From NCBI GenBank assembly GCA_907164885.2, contig OU015496.1, positions 106,926,322-106,990,321 of the forward strand: a stretch of 64,000 nt of DNA. Direction: 5' to 3'. The translations under genes were made by a program, and so were the position numbers. Each line of letters begins with the position of its first letter. Within the stretch, counting starts at the first letter, position 1. The notes below the pieces were generated by a model. The model was given only the letters and a program-made list of their open reading frames with translations. It was not told where the DNA came from and ran no database searches. This document shows positions 35,476 to 46,265 of the stretch, in pieces. The stretch is from Dolomedes plantarius. Lineage: Eukaryota; Arthropoda; Arachnida; Araneae; Dolomedidae.

Positions 35476-36195
35476 TGCCTAGTCCAAATTCACTTATTTT
35501 GAAACTCTCACCTTTCCCCCCTGCGGAATTCTGCAATTATCACATTATTATTGTATGACCCTGAATGGGCCTTTTTTTTTCTTAAACTTAACATCTAGTT
35601 TACTGTGGGCCAGTAACCTCCCTTACCGAATAATTATCCTTCTCCATTACTTAATATTACTTCACTTTTTAAAAATTAATTATACCTTAATTACTTGAAA
35701 CTCTAATGATTTATTATCATTAACTTAACTTTCTTTATCCTTCAACTCATGAAGGCCTTAAAATTTTAACTTACCTTTAAAGATCAATATCCTAATACTT
35801 AATCTATCTTTAAGACTACTAAATTTTTTACTGAGCACATTTACATTGACTACAAAATATCTTGCTGACAGGAGTTAAAACCAGCAGGTCCAGGAACTCC
35901 ACTACCAAAATAAAACAGCTGCTTGGTGCCAGGAAAAATATAGAGCAAACGAGCTGTCTTGATCCACTCCTCTCCTGGCGACCTTTCCCTCTCTTTCTCT
36001 TTGTCTCTTTCTATTATATACGGTTGTATGTGTGCGTGTTCGTGCGAGTATCGAGATTCGAGCAGCAATCATTGTGCGCGGCCAGCTGTATAACCTCAAT
36101 TCTAAACACGTGTAACTAATATTTCAACTTATTTTTTGTTTGCTATTGTTTTAATTAACACGGAATTTATATTGTGTCATTATTGCAATTTTATA

Positions 36196-36251
36196 ATGGA
36201 AAGTCGAGAAACAGAAACTGCAGCAAGTGTATATAATGAAAACTTAGAAAA
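36196..36251 (+). CDS. Candidate short first exon (speculative)
   Basis: An ATG opens MESRETETAASVYNENLEK and meets AAAAGTAAGT, a good 5' splice site, at 36252. This is between Jockey B and the right arm of the 10.6-kb element. No family match and no acceptor exon identified. Chance is a real alternative. Confidence 0.2.
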
Positions 36252-36539
36252 GTAAGTTAATAAATCACAAAATTGATACTCAAACATATGCATCTTATTA
36301 TAGTTACCATAACCCAATAATTACTATGATACAATATAATGATAAAATTTAAAAGAAATTTTCTTATTTAGAATTTTTTATATATAATTTATAATTCACT
36401 ATTTTATATTTAATTTTTAATAAGTGACTATTTTTCCTAAAATATTAAATGAAATTTATTGATTTAAATCCTTACTTTACGTTTTTGCTTTGAAAAAATA
36501 ATAAAAAATAAAAATAGAATATACAAATTAGAGAGAGAC

Positions 36540-36600
36540 AGAGAGAGAGTTGGTTGGTTGGTTGAATAAAAGAGGACTGCGCTTTTTGGCGTGACAAAAA
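36540..36600 (-). repeat. CCAA-type tail fragment
   Basis: (TTGG)n on this strand, equal to a CCAACCAACC tail on the other, next to AAAAAGCGCAGTC, resembles the family A SINE end. A CAACCAACCAACC stretch also occurs at 26510-26522 near the left arm, so it may instead be a subterminal inverted pair of the large element. Confidence 0.35.
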
Positions 36601-36788
36601 TACACTAATATAATCAATAGAAATCTACATATTAAATCACATTTAGAGTTGAAAAAATAACGTAAGGAACTTTTCCTGACGGGGGTCCCCCGACCACACA
36701 ATTTGTTTTCTTTTTTTTCTAAACTTTAGGGCTCTTGCGCGATTTCAAAACCAATTTATATTTTTTTATATTATTTTTCCCGTTATTA

Positions 36789-38420
36789 GGATGCCAATGC
36801 GCAAGTTTTCCGCGCTATAAGAAATTGATTATAAAAAAATAATTTTTTTCGCCCCACCCTATTATATACGGAGATATTCAAGATTGGCGGACAGTATGCA
36901 GACTAAGTCTTCTACTAACTATAACTTCGAGAATTAACTTTAGATGAAAAATAGCTGAGTGGCAACCCGATGTGTTACTTTTTCGATTTAAAATGAAATA
37001 GTTTCATTTCTTAATGATTAAAAACCGTAGAATTTTTAAAAAAAGGAAATAATAATTTAAAATTTTCTTTCTCAAATTTCGGTTTTTGGCTTTTGAAATA
37101 ATTCTTCCAAATTTCCGTTTTCAAATTTTGCTTTTTGACAAAAAATAAATTCATTCAATTAGAAAAAATTCAAAAGATTTTAACTTCTCATTTCCTAAAA
37201 CTAAAATTATTTCTCGTACTTTAAAATTATTTCTGGATTTCAATTATTAAATGATTCGTTCTCAACAAATACTTTTCATTTTGGCAACATGGCCGAATGT
37301 AAACAGAAAATCTCATGGGCGAAAAAGGGCTTAAAAAATAGAAAGACAGTTCTCAAGAATTCAAAATTGATGGAGGAAGAATCCTCATCAGTTGGTCATT
37401 AATTAGAAACAAATTTGACGAACTTGCTGGAATTATTAGTGAGTAAAATAATAAGTCAAAAAATTACGAACTCCCCATTCAGTTACAATGGCGATCAGTT
37501 CGGGAAATTTCAAAAGAGAGTTTTGTAATTACGTTTTTTTAGAATGATAACATTTTTTCTATTAAATGTATTTGGTATATTTTTGAAGCTGAACATCTAT
37601 AAAATACCGATAGATCGTAAAATTGACATTAATAGGTGCAGAAAACTGAAATATTTGTCCATCAAAATTGTCGATTTCGTGAAATTCGGAAAACTGCTTT
37701 GGGGAAAAAGCTTCGTTTGCAGTGAAAAACATTTTTAACTTTTTGAAAATGTGCATATCCTTAAAGATAAAGAGTTGTAGAACACATGGAAATAAAAAAT
37801 TTGTCGACTGGTGGGCGGAAAAGTTTAATTTTGCATGCATGAAAATAGTGGAAATTTGCGAAACGGAAAGGAGCTGGCCCACCCGGAATGACATATGTTT
37901 ATTACCCGCTTCTCTTGAGTTCGGCGGTTTTAATTGAATAGTTTAAAAAGTTTAAAGTTTTGAAAGTTGAGGATGGTATCAGTGCACGCGTCTCGTCCAA
38001 CCGCGTCCATCGGTACCAGTCGCGATATCCTGCTATGCTCGGTTCGCGAGATTAGCCCGTCCCCGTGTCTGCTAACTAACAAACTAACATTTGTTTACGT
38101 TCAGCTGTTATTATATAGATGATTTATTTTTTCATGTATTTTGAATTGTTTCATAATAAATACATCATTTGATATTATTATACTTGGCTATTATTTTATT
38201 ATGTTTGTATCTTGCGTTTTGCTTTAAACGCGGTTTTAAAAGAGTAAATTTTATTTTAATGTAGTTATATAGGTAATTACATATTCCGTATTTATTATTA
38301 AGTTATAATAAATATTACAGACCACTTTTTTAGCTCACCACACGTACGCCACTGGGTGGACCGCAACACCTTGAAAAAATTAAAAGTAGCCCGTACCCTG
38401 GAAAAGTCTGGCCACCCCTG
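36789..38420 (+). other. Probable hAT 3' remainder, no clear domain
   Basis: The first 18 codons stay open in frame with the hAT transposase (including QCASFPRYKKLI). Small open frames at 37.5-37.9 kb match nothing I know. The stretch ends with the hAT right end. Confidence 0.4.
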
Positions 38421-40180
38421 CTCTATATGTTATGTCAACGCTAAAAGCTTTCGTTCCATTGACTGATATTAACACTCAAATATAAATGACGTCTTTTAAC
38501 TGAAATATTTCACCTGTTGTCATATGCTTTCGAAAATTCGAATTCACTTCAGGGGTGATAATGTGTATCCGGCATCAACACTAACACGCTGAAAAGGATA
38601 TTTTTTGCTTTTCTAATCCTTTTTTCACTCTCCTAAAGGTAGTAATTCTTTGCTCTGCGCATGCCTTTGTTGATTTTAAATAGAATTTAACCATATTTTG
38701 AAGGTGTAAGAAAGACTTTCACGATCGTTTTAATTTTCCATGTGAACACTGACAGAAACTTTTGTAACAGAAGGCGTTACTTAGAGATTGCTGTACCGCC
38801 TACTTTCCTGACGTGAATCATTTCTTTAAAATTTCTTTTAAAGGCTAATATTCGTTTACGGGGGAGAAAAAGCTTATCTCCCACACACTAAATATTTTTA
38901 GATCAGCGACAAAATTCATCACATGCTTCAGTGTAAATTTAACTAGATTATTTTAAATTAACATTTTCAAGCCTGTTAATATCAGCTAAAAATCGTCGAA
39001 TAACCAACTGGGATAATAATCCAAGATCATATTTGATAAGAAATTAAATATCAAAATTAAAAAAACAATATCATAAAAAGTGCCATTAAAAAGTGATCAT
39101 CTGTTGATTAGTACTTCCAAATTTAATAACGATAAACTTTCCCATTTCACTAAATAAGAGGGTCGTTTACCATTATAAATGTCTCTCTGAACTGTCTTTT
39201 TTGATACTTCATTGAAAACTATAAGATCACATGTGTAAATAATGATACATTACTTTCTAGAAATATTTATGTACACATGTACGGACGCAAACAAGCTGCA
39301 GCCTCTGAGCACATGTATTCAAACAGAAGATAACATGCATCCGACATATGAAAAGGCTTTAGATATTCTTCCTCAGAACTGGGAACGTCTAAGGTAGTCA
39401 AATGAAATAAAATAAAACAAAAGAATTTTTAAGGAAAATCTTATATGGATATAAGCCTGCTTCAATAGCGAGCTGATATTGCACCAAGCCGCCAATTTTC
39501 TGCTTTAATTAGTAAGTACTTAATTTTGTAATCTGAAGAGACTGTTGTTTCTTTGTTCCAATAAATGCATGAAGAGACGGAGGTAATTAACGGTTGTCAT
39601 TTATTAAAATTTATATTCGTTTACCTAGAAAACTTCGTGATAAAATGTGCAGCCAATATCACTTTGAAATATTTACAATTTTAGAGTTCAAAGGCATAGT
39701 GAGAATTCAATTAATTTTGCAGTTTCTGTCCCTTTCCCCCTCCCCCCCCCCCAAAAAAATAGAAATAAAATCCTTGCAGCTGCCTACTTGCGACACTATA
39801 GTTTCCACTCATCTTTAATTCCAAAGCAGCATAATTCTATGTTTGATAGTTGACCATGCTGACACACTACGTAATCACAACTATTGAACCCAAATTGTAA
39901 TATATGCAAAAGAACTAAGGGAGGATTTTACCTCTACATTATTCTTCACAATTACGAATGAAGTCTCGTTTTCAGTCGAGACTACTTTCGTCATGATATC
40001 ACTGTCACATTTTCATATGTCACTCTCAAAACAGATATACGACGTCGGTATAGTGGAATTACATACATATTTATTTATTTTCCAATGTGGGTACTTTGTG
40101 CTTCCTAAGGATATTGACTCATCTGTACTGCGATTCCGGTGTATGCGATCCTCACTTGTGTTTTTGTTAACTTGGCTATT
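38421..40180. other. AT-rich intergenic DNA
   Basis: No gene or element end recognised. A C-rich run followed by A-rich DNA lies near 39740-39760. Confidence 0.4.
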
Positions 40181-40400
40181 TTAACGTAGGATTACGTTCC
40201 TCATTAACGGTCTTTCGGAGAGAAAAATATTGTCTGGCGTCCCGAGTTATAATTTTTGCACCGGGCAAAACCCAATAGCAGTGAACAGATAAATAAAAAC
40301 TACAAAGTACGTTTAAAAAAAGGTAAGCAACGATAAGTAATCCTACGTTAATAACACGCGGTAGTTTCGTTAGAAGAGACTACCTGAAATATTTTTTTTC
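40181..40400 (-). mobile_element. TTAA MITE (family M), second full copy
   Basis: TTAACGTAGGATTAC at 40181 and GTAATCCTACGTTAA ending at 40351 enclose 171 bp. Read on the minus strand it aligns along its whole length with the copy at 16266, including CACTGCTA.TGGGTTT and ATTATA.CTCG. The 45 bases outside, up to 40400, also match. Confidence 0.85.
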
Positions 40401-41465
40401 ACTTTTCACTGACTTTTGAGTAAGGGTTTAGTTACCACTTTTTTCTTACAGAAATGTGAATATTTTGTGCGCCAATTTTCGCAGTTTTTTATCGAAGATC
40501 CTGAAGCGCTCCAATCACTTTTCTTCTTTCTCTACTTTCTGTCCAATCATGGTTCCCCGCTGCTTACTCTCTGAAAGCCTGCACTTGAGGGCATGGCCCA
40601 GGTAGTGCAGTTAGACCAATCTTCCTATGGTCCTATGGTCAGTTTTTCACGGGTATTTAAACTATCAGTTTTTTTTAACAGCTTTAAGCTGTAAGTGTTT
40701 TTCGCCTAAATAGTAGGTGATTCCACTGCATGTTATTCCCGTTCGTTGTAACCCTGAGTATGCTTGGGGGAATTGAAAGAATAGCTGAATAAGACGCTGA
40801 TCTTAAAACTCACACCATCCACGAAAGAGGAGCGTTGGGTACGCCCAATGACTCCTGTCCTATGCTGGTGCTACAGACGCCCTTAGTACGAGAGTGACCG
40901 ATTTCAGGCTGAGGCCCACCCGGGAAACATACGACCATCTTGCCGTTCGGAGGAAAATTCATGAACCAATGCTGCCACGTGAAGAGGAGCGGTTGTCTAC
41001 AGGGATGCCTCTAGATTGGAAATCGATGATTACCGGCCTATTTGGCCTGCACAACGGAGATGACAGAGGTTTAGAATGATCACTCTCAAGTCGATACCCC
41101 AAATTCATCGAAGTTTCAATTTTCCACGAAATTTTTATAAGTGGTTACGGTGATCATTTAATGCTACAATTAGACATAAAATAAATTTTAATCTTTTTTC
41201 CACGAAACTTAAAAAAAATTTAAATAATTAAAAATGTAAACACATTTCTAGATAATAAAGTAAAATAGTTAGAATGAGTTACCTTTACTTCAGAGTAATT
41301 TTATTTGCTTTAGTTTTTAAACAAAATCTGGAATACCCTAAAGATCAATCATTAACTTTTATCTTTAAAACATTTGTCTTTTAAAATTCAAAATGACAAA
41401 ATTGTTTATGTACAAATACATAGAATATTAATATTTTTTTAAAAATATTTATTAAGTTTGGACTT
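40401..41465. other. Unrecognised DNA, partly less AT-rich
   Basis: 40541-41090 is less AT-rich and has a 61-codon frame at 40894, but no family motif was seen. Confidence 0.35.
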
Positions 41466-41941
41466 TTCAGGTCTCGTATTGTCCGTGAAGGTCCTCGTAT
41501 AAAGCGTGGAATTTTGCAATATTACACATTAAAAACCAATATTTCAAAACAATTTGTAGGGTAAGTATGCCGAATATGAGACCCCGTTTGATTTTCATAT
41601 ATAACTAAGAAAGTATGTGAGGGATTATAGTACCAACTCCATATCCTTTTAATGCATATATTTTAATACATACAACACGGTAAGAAAATGAAAATAACCT
41701 TAGAGTTTTCTTGTATGAAATTATAAGCACAATTGTTCCATTTTTTGGGGTCTGAAAAAAGTAGTCCTCATATGAGACCCCATTCTACAACTCTAAAAAT
41801 GAATTAAAATTACTGAAAAGTTCGTAAAATCAAAACTGTACACAATAATTAGATAACAGTTACCTATATACACTAATAGGTGAAAAAGAAAAGTGACATT
41901 TTAAACCAATTAGTTCGTTTACACTACAGGTTTTATTTACT

Positions 41942-42560
41942 TTTCGTTTTTAGATTCAAACTTTTCACATAGTTTACAAATAAAAAGTTCGTCAGCTCCA
42001 CAATCTTCATCAGCCCATCTGAAACACCTTCTACATTGACGCCACTGCTTTCCCCGTTTGTCTTCTGGAAATAAACAACCATAAAAAAGGCATTCAGCGT
42101 CGTATTTCATCTATTATCAGTACTGCCATGGAGAGAAAGTTTTTCATAGCTTCAATTGAGCTGAAATCATCATAGCTATAATTAGGCTTATTCGTTCTCT
42201 GTTTTTTAACTAGTGTTTTTTTCATCCATCCATAGTGATATACTTCCTGTAGGGACCCCTTTTCCTTTTTCAATTATTGTTTCCTTATCCTTTTCTCTTT
42301 TATCTTGATCTCCTTTTCCTTGTTTATCCTTTAATTTCTTGTCTTTTAGGTCTATTTTTTTTCCTTGTAGGAAAAAAAGTTTTTTTTTCTGAATATGCAG
42401 CAGTTCTTTTATTAATACTATCAATCAATTTATTTTTATAAGGCGATGATGTGATAATATCGGCTTTACAAGCCCTACTTGGTTTCGAGGTGTTTTTTCT
42501 CAGGTAACGTAGGCAAGGGATTTATTTCTTCAGGAGTCATTAAAAACTGGTCTCAACTTG
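41942..42560 (-). pseudogene. pogo-like transposase C terminus with PHD-like finger
   Basis: On the minus strand a frame near 42540-42480 reads MTPEEINPLPTLPEKKHLE, matching the segment after the catalytic domain in pogo/Tigger-like transposases. A lysine-rich stretch follows (42420-42210), and the end (42110-41945) reads ECLFYGCLFPED, WRQCRRCFRWADEDCGAD and FICKLCE, a PHD-like finger with one Cys replaced by Tyr. The DDD domain and CENP-B-type DNA-binding domain are missing. The second pogo copy at 47.2-49.5 kb has the same order of parts, which supports the call. Confidence 0.6.
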
Positions 42561-42787
42561 TTGTTTGATCAATATCTTCCACATTGTCACTACTGCTACA
42601 TGTATGTGGATTTCACTTGGACGTCATTGCATCTGCAGCTTCAGAGAAAACAAGGCTGTGAGAGTGAAAACTAAAATGCCTAATATGAGATCCTATCTCA
42701 TATAAGGCATGCTTTGAGGTCTCATATTGGTCACGACTACGATGTTGAACACGACAACGAATGTTTTAGGTTAGGATTGACGTTAGC

Positions 42788-43264
42788 CAGAGCCCGACTT
42801 TGATCCAATGGGGCCCTGGGCAAAGCAGACTTTGGGGGCCCCCTCCAAGGACAGATCCAGAGGGAGGCCATGTGCCCTCCCCCTCCAGGAGTAGATTTCC
42901 ACATGAACATGTGGGACACTCACCAAGGCCCCCCCCCCATAAATTCGGACTGGAAATTCAAAAAATTTTCGACCAAAAAGTCAAACATTTGAAATATAAT
43001 AATAATAATAATAATAATGTGTTAATTAATTTACTTTTTAACGTTAATAAATTAAATTCAGGAAATTTTCTTTTGAAATGAATATAGTGGGTGCACTGTG
43101 CCCCACCCAGGATTTTTTCTGTATCCGCCACTGCCCACCTTTACTGAATTAACCTAAAACCAAATTTTCAAAAATATGTACAACTTAATACTAAATTAGG
43201 GGGCCCCATAAATTTGGGGGCCCTGGGCAAGTGCCCCACTTGCCCATGCGGAAATCTGGGCCTG
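42788..43264. mobile_element. hAT-type MITE with exact 8-bp duplication
   Basis: Ends CAGAGCCCGACTTTGATCC and, inverted, CAGGCCCAGATTTCCG. ACGTTAGC is present on both sides (42780-42787, 43265-43272). G/C-rich subterminal GGGGGCCC blocks are shared with the MITE at 44112. It contains another MITE. Confidence 0.88.
42846..43133. mobile_element. Second MITE nested in the first
   Basis: The right end, read inward, is CAGTGGCGGATACAGAAAAA, a hAT-type end. The left end CAAGGACAGATCCAGAGGG matches it imperfectly. The flanks are C-rich, so the duplication is unclear. Confidence 0.5.
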
Positions 43265-43638
43265 ACGTTAGCTTAAAAACAAACAGGCATGTTTACACTC
43301 CACACTTATAGCTACCTATCCAATACTAACAGTTTTAATAAGAGTCTTGCCTTGAAGGTGAAAACAGCCAATGAAAATGATGATGCAAAAAAGTCGACGA
43401 GCACACATTCAGGAAAATAATACTGTACCTTTATGTGTGCTTGCAAACACTCGACTGACTCACCGATTGCGAATGATGCAATAGAATATTGTTTTCGCTC
43501 CAGTCGCCAGACGGCAGTACTTGATACGTCCTATAAGCTGGAGTCTCATATTAGGCAAGGTCTCATATTCAGCATACTTATCCTATGTTTTACCCATGAT
43601 CTCGTATTAACCGTGATCATATTAAGTGGGTTCTACTG

Positions 43639-44103
43639 TATATTATTGTTATTTTTTTATATTCAACGTAAACAATTTTCCTTTAATCCTGAGGACAGAA
43701 ATATAGACACAAAAAATTTTCCTTACCGAGAATATGGAGCTTTGCTTTCCGGTGCCTCGTTAACCATCCATGTCAATGTCACATTTTAAATTATATTAAG
43801 TTGCTCAAGATTGTGGAAAATCAAATTAGTATTTCACATAAAATGAATTAAAAGAGACTTCAACAATATAATTCGAAAAACAATCTGAATTTTTAAGCAA
43901 ACAAATATGATGAGAATGTGGAAACATCGAAAATTCCCAAATGTTACTTCAGAATGTTATGGAAAGACGTTTTATTATTTTGATTACTATCAACAAAATT
44001 TTCTACGAAACTCAACTACAACAACAACAACAAAATCTCAAAAATCTAAAGTTGCAAAATACTACAGTGCAAGCCTTGTACTGTTAATAAACAGTGTGCT
44101 TTT
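43639..44103. other. Intergenic DNA, nothing certain
   Basis: An (AAC)-rich run lies at 44018-44032. No gene supported. Confidence 0.4.
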
Positions 44104-44111
44104 AGCATCGC

Positions 44112-44297
44112 CAGGGCCCGACTTAGCCTAATTGGGGCCCGGGGCAAAAACTTCTTTGGGCCCCCCCTCTGCTTCACTACTTCAGTAATGAAGAACTTAA
44201 TACTTAATACTAAACTTTCTATTCAATTTGGGGGCCCCCATTTGATGTGGGGGCCCGGGGCAACTGCCCCGCATGCCCCTGCCTTAGTCAGGCTCTG
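44112..44297. mobile_element. hAT-type MITE, 186 bp, exact 8-bp duplication
   Basis: Ends CAGGGCCCGACTTAGCC and, inverted, CAGAGCCTGACTAAGGC. AGCATCGC flanks it at 44104-44111 and 44298-44305. Same family as the outer MITE at 42788. Confidence 0.92.
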
Positions 44298-44451
44298 AGC
44301 ATCGCTACTTGTTTTTCGGATTATAATTTGTGCACAGTAGATAATTAATACCTGTTAGGCATTCTTTATTATCTCATCAACAGTGGTAAATAAATGATGA
44401 AAACTTTTTTCTGTGAAATTTGCTAAACAGTTACTTTAATTCAATAAATCC

Positions 44452-44528
44452 GTTTCACACCCCCCCCCCTTCCAGAGAACGCTTCGCGACCCCCTACTGG
44501 GTTACGTCTCACTTGTTGGGAAACACTG
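44452..44528 (-). mobile_element. Solitary hAT end
   Basis: Read on the minus strand from 44528: CAGTGTTTCCCAACAAGTGA then GGGGGTCGCGA, a common hAT-type terminus. No partner end was found upstream. Confidence 0.5.
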
Positions 44529-45329
44529 TTCTAGAGTTTTTTTAAATTCATTCCTGCGCAGGAACACCATGAATTTATTAATATTCACTTTCTGACTTTG
44601 TTTTTGAGCATTTCTAATTCTTTCGTCAACAGTCTACAATATCATATACTGATTACTCAGCATCTCTTATGCCCCTTTTATTAAGCGTAAGTATTGAAGA
44701 ATATGTGTATAGACCAGAAACTCAGGCTAAGACTTTTAAGCACTAAAAGCTTTTACTTAGAACGCACATTAAAAGAGAAAGTAGCTTCATTTACGAGAAA
44801 AAGGAAGGTTTTCATTTCAATAAACACAGTTTTAGATACTTCTCCCATACAAATTTTATCGTTGCTACATTAGTATTTTGCCTTTCATCGAGTAAACAAT
44901 GTCTAAGTAATGCTGAAATAGTAAAATGTCTAACACTGTTTTATTTTCTTGCAACTCTCAAAAGAAACCGATTTTTTCTGTAAACATTTCAATGCAGATT
45001 ATTTAAGAAGTATTTGATCTCTCAAGACAATTCAAGTAAAAATAAATTAAATTTTTAAATTAAATGATTGAAAAATTAATAAAATTTTAATCATTTTAAA
45101 TGAATTTTAAAATTTACTAGTTTAAATCAAATAACAAATTTTGAAATAAATTGAGCTATATATATAGATTTTTAAATTATTACAATTTTATCATTACACA
45201 AAAATTTAATTTTTTATTTATTTAAGACAATTTTTACGTGATAACTTTAATTTAAAAACTTCAGTCACATAACTAAAAGTCTTGGATATCAAAACAGATA
45301 CAGGGGGATCGAAAAAGGTGTCCGTGATT
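44529..45329. other. AT-rich intergenic DNA
   Basis: 45.03-45.25 kb is close to simple A/T sequence. No gene. Confidence 0.45.
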
Positions 45330-45790
45330 TCAGTTGTGCACACCAAGAACAACAATCGACCTATCGAATATTTCGTAGCAGTAGATAGTATGGTAAATCT
45401 GTGAGCTTTATTTTTTCCACGTCATGGTGACCATGACTACGTTGGGATCATGCATCGACGCTATGACGTCGCGCTTCCTCGTAAATGGGTTTTGACGTTG
45501 GATAGGAAGGGGGCGGTCCAATTTTTTGGCCATCAAGAAATCCCGATTTCAATCCCTCTTCAATTTTTTCAATGGGATTGCCTGAAAAACGTTGTATACG
45601 CTTATACTATCCAGGACTACATCATTTATCGGACAGAATCACTGCTGCAGTAGTGACAGTGACTCCTGCTATGATCAAACGTACCTGGATGAGGATCGAC
45701 TATCGCCTAGATGTGTGCTGAGCGACGAGGGGTGCTCATATTGAAACCTACTAGGTAATGTACAAAACTATATTCGTTTCTGTATATTTT
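45330..45790 (+). pseudogene. Mariner-like transposase C-terminal relic
   Basis: Pieces in different frames read RWIGRG, then FFQWDCLKNVVY, and near the end RIDYRLDVC and GAHIE. These match the C-terminal order of mariner-like transposases (W.GRGGPI.WPPRSPDLTPLDFFLW...RLD.C....GAHIE), with many stops and frame changes. The same protein type has the helix-turn-helix remnant seen at 2.36-2.57 kb. No terminal repeats recognised around it. Confidence 0.55.
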
Positions 45791-45860
45791 TTGGGGAAAT
45801 AAACACGAGTTCTATTATATGGCTCTTTATCTCACGCAGCACAGGATATTTAGGAAATGG

Positions 45861-46265
45861 CTCTGTACCCTAGGGAATTCATTTCTAAGAATTGTATCTT
45901 GTTTAACAAAGGTTATATTTAATACTGTCCAAGGTATCGTTTTAGTTGCAATGGAAGCTATGTCAAGAATATATAAGGAAGGTTATTCAGACAACACACA
46001 AATTAGAGGTTAAATATTATCATTCGGATGGTCACCAGATTGGAAAGGGATACGTTATATCCTAGGCGACGCCTTAGGCAGCTGAACTTTTCTGAAATTC
46101 TCAGTCAAGCCAGGAAAACGTCATTAGAAGTGTGATTTGCTGATAAGCTCTGGTTTTGTTGGTTGGATTTAGGAGAGTTACAGTCAAAGCCCTGCTATGC
46201 GAAATACTAGCGATTGTCTAATACCATATAGGAATGTCTAAAACAGATAGGGTGTTAAAAAGCAA
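45861..46265. repeat. Dispersed repeat R, copy 2
   Basis: Same orientation as 22181-22650 and colinear with it, differing by scattered substitutions and short indels. CCTAGGGA.TTCATT near the start, AGGGTGTT at the end. Confidence 0.85.

Larger units (their letters stand above)
32286..35850 (+). mobile_element. Jockey-like retrotransposon B, 5' truncated
   Basis: Plus strand, head to head with element A. It has the end of ORF1, ORF2 with three frame breaks, and a 3' untranslated region that contains a tRNA-like segment. Residues differ from element A, so this is a separate family or subfamily, not an inverted part of A. The 3' edge near 35850 is estimated. Confidence 0.8.
26146..36785 (-). 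mobile_element. 10.6-kb inverted-repeat DNA transposon inside the hAT gene
   Basis: Arms of about 55 bp: left TAACGGGAAAATATTATT through TTTTGAAATCGCGCAAGAGCC (26146-26200), right the inverse (36729-36785). TTA flanks both sides (26143-26145, 36786-36788) and may be a 3-bp target duplication. The transposase-like gene is at the left on the minus strand. Removing the unit joins the hAT frame. Two Jockey elements occupy most of the interior; without them the element would be roughly 2.5 kb. Confidence 0.7.
24396..38420 (+). mobile_element. hAT transposon, split by later insertions
   Basis: The left end is CAGGGGTGGGCATTAAGTCG; the right end, read inward on the other strand, is CAGGGGTGGCCAGACTTTTC. 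These are hAT-type ends. The 8-bp flanks (TCCTACAA and CTCTATAT) agree at only about half their positions, so pairing of the two ends is probable rather than proven. Coding sequence begins at 24821 and is cut at 26145 by a 10.6-kb insertion. About 1.6 kb of likely hAT 3' sequence follows that insertion. Confidence 0.65.
41466..43638 (-). mobile_element. pogo/Tigger-like element, internally deleted
   Basis: The right end read inward is CAGTAGAACCCACTTAATAT, a Tigger-type end, with TA outside. Both ends share an inner block GTAAGTATGC(C/T)GAATATGAGACC (left near 41560, right near 43575 inverted). The outermost left part looks rearranged. The interior keeps only the C-terminal part of a transposase and contains a hAT-type MITE. 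Confidence 0.65.

Noticed and set aside
27660..35850. A single retrotransposon inverted by twin priming
   Set aside because: Both halves have their own endonuclease and reverse transcriptase, and the residues differ clearly between them.
36196..36251. Confident first exon of a host gene
   Set aside because: Only an ATG and a splice-donor consensus support it; kept as a low-confidence feature only.
26146..36785. Polinton/Maverick element
   Set aside because: No polymerase B, integrase or capsid sequence; most of the length is two Jockey elements, and the flank is TTA rather than 6 bp.
40894..41079. 61-codon frame (MTDFRLRPTRETYDHL) as a small gene
   Set aside because: No recognisable domain or supporting context; left unannotated.
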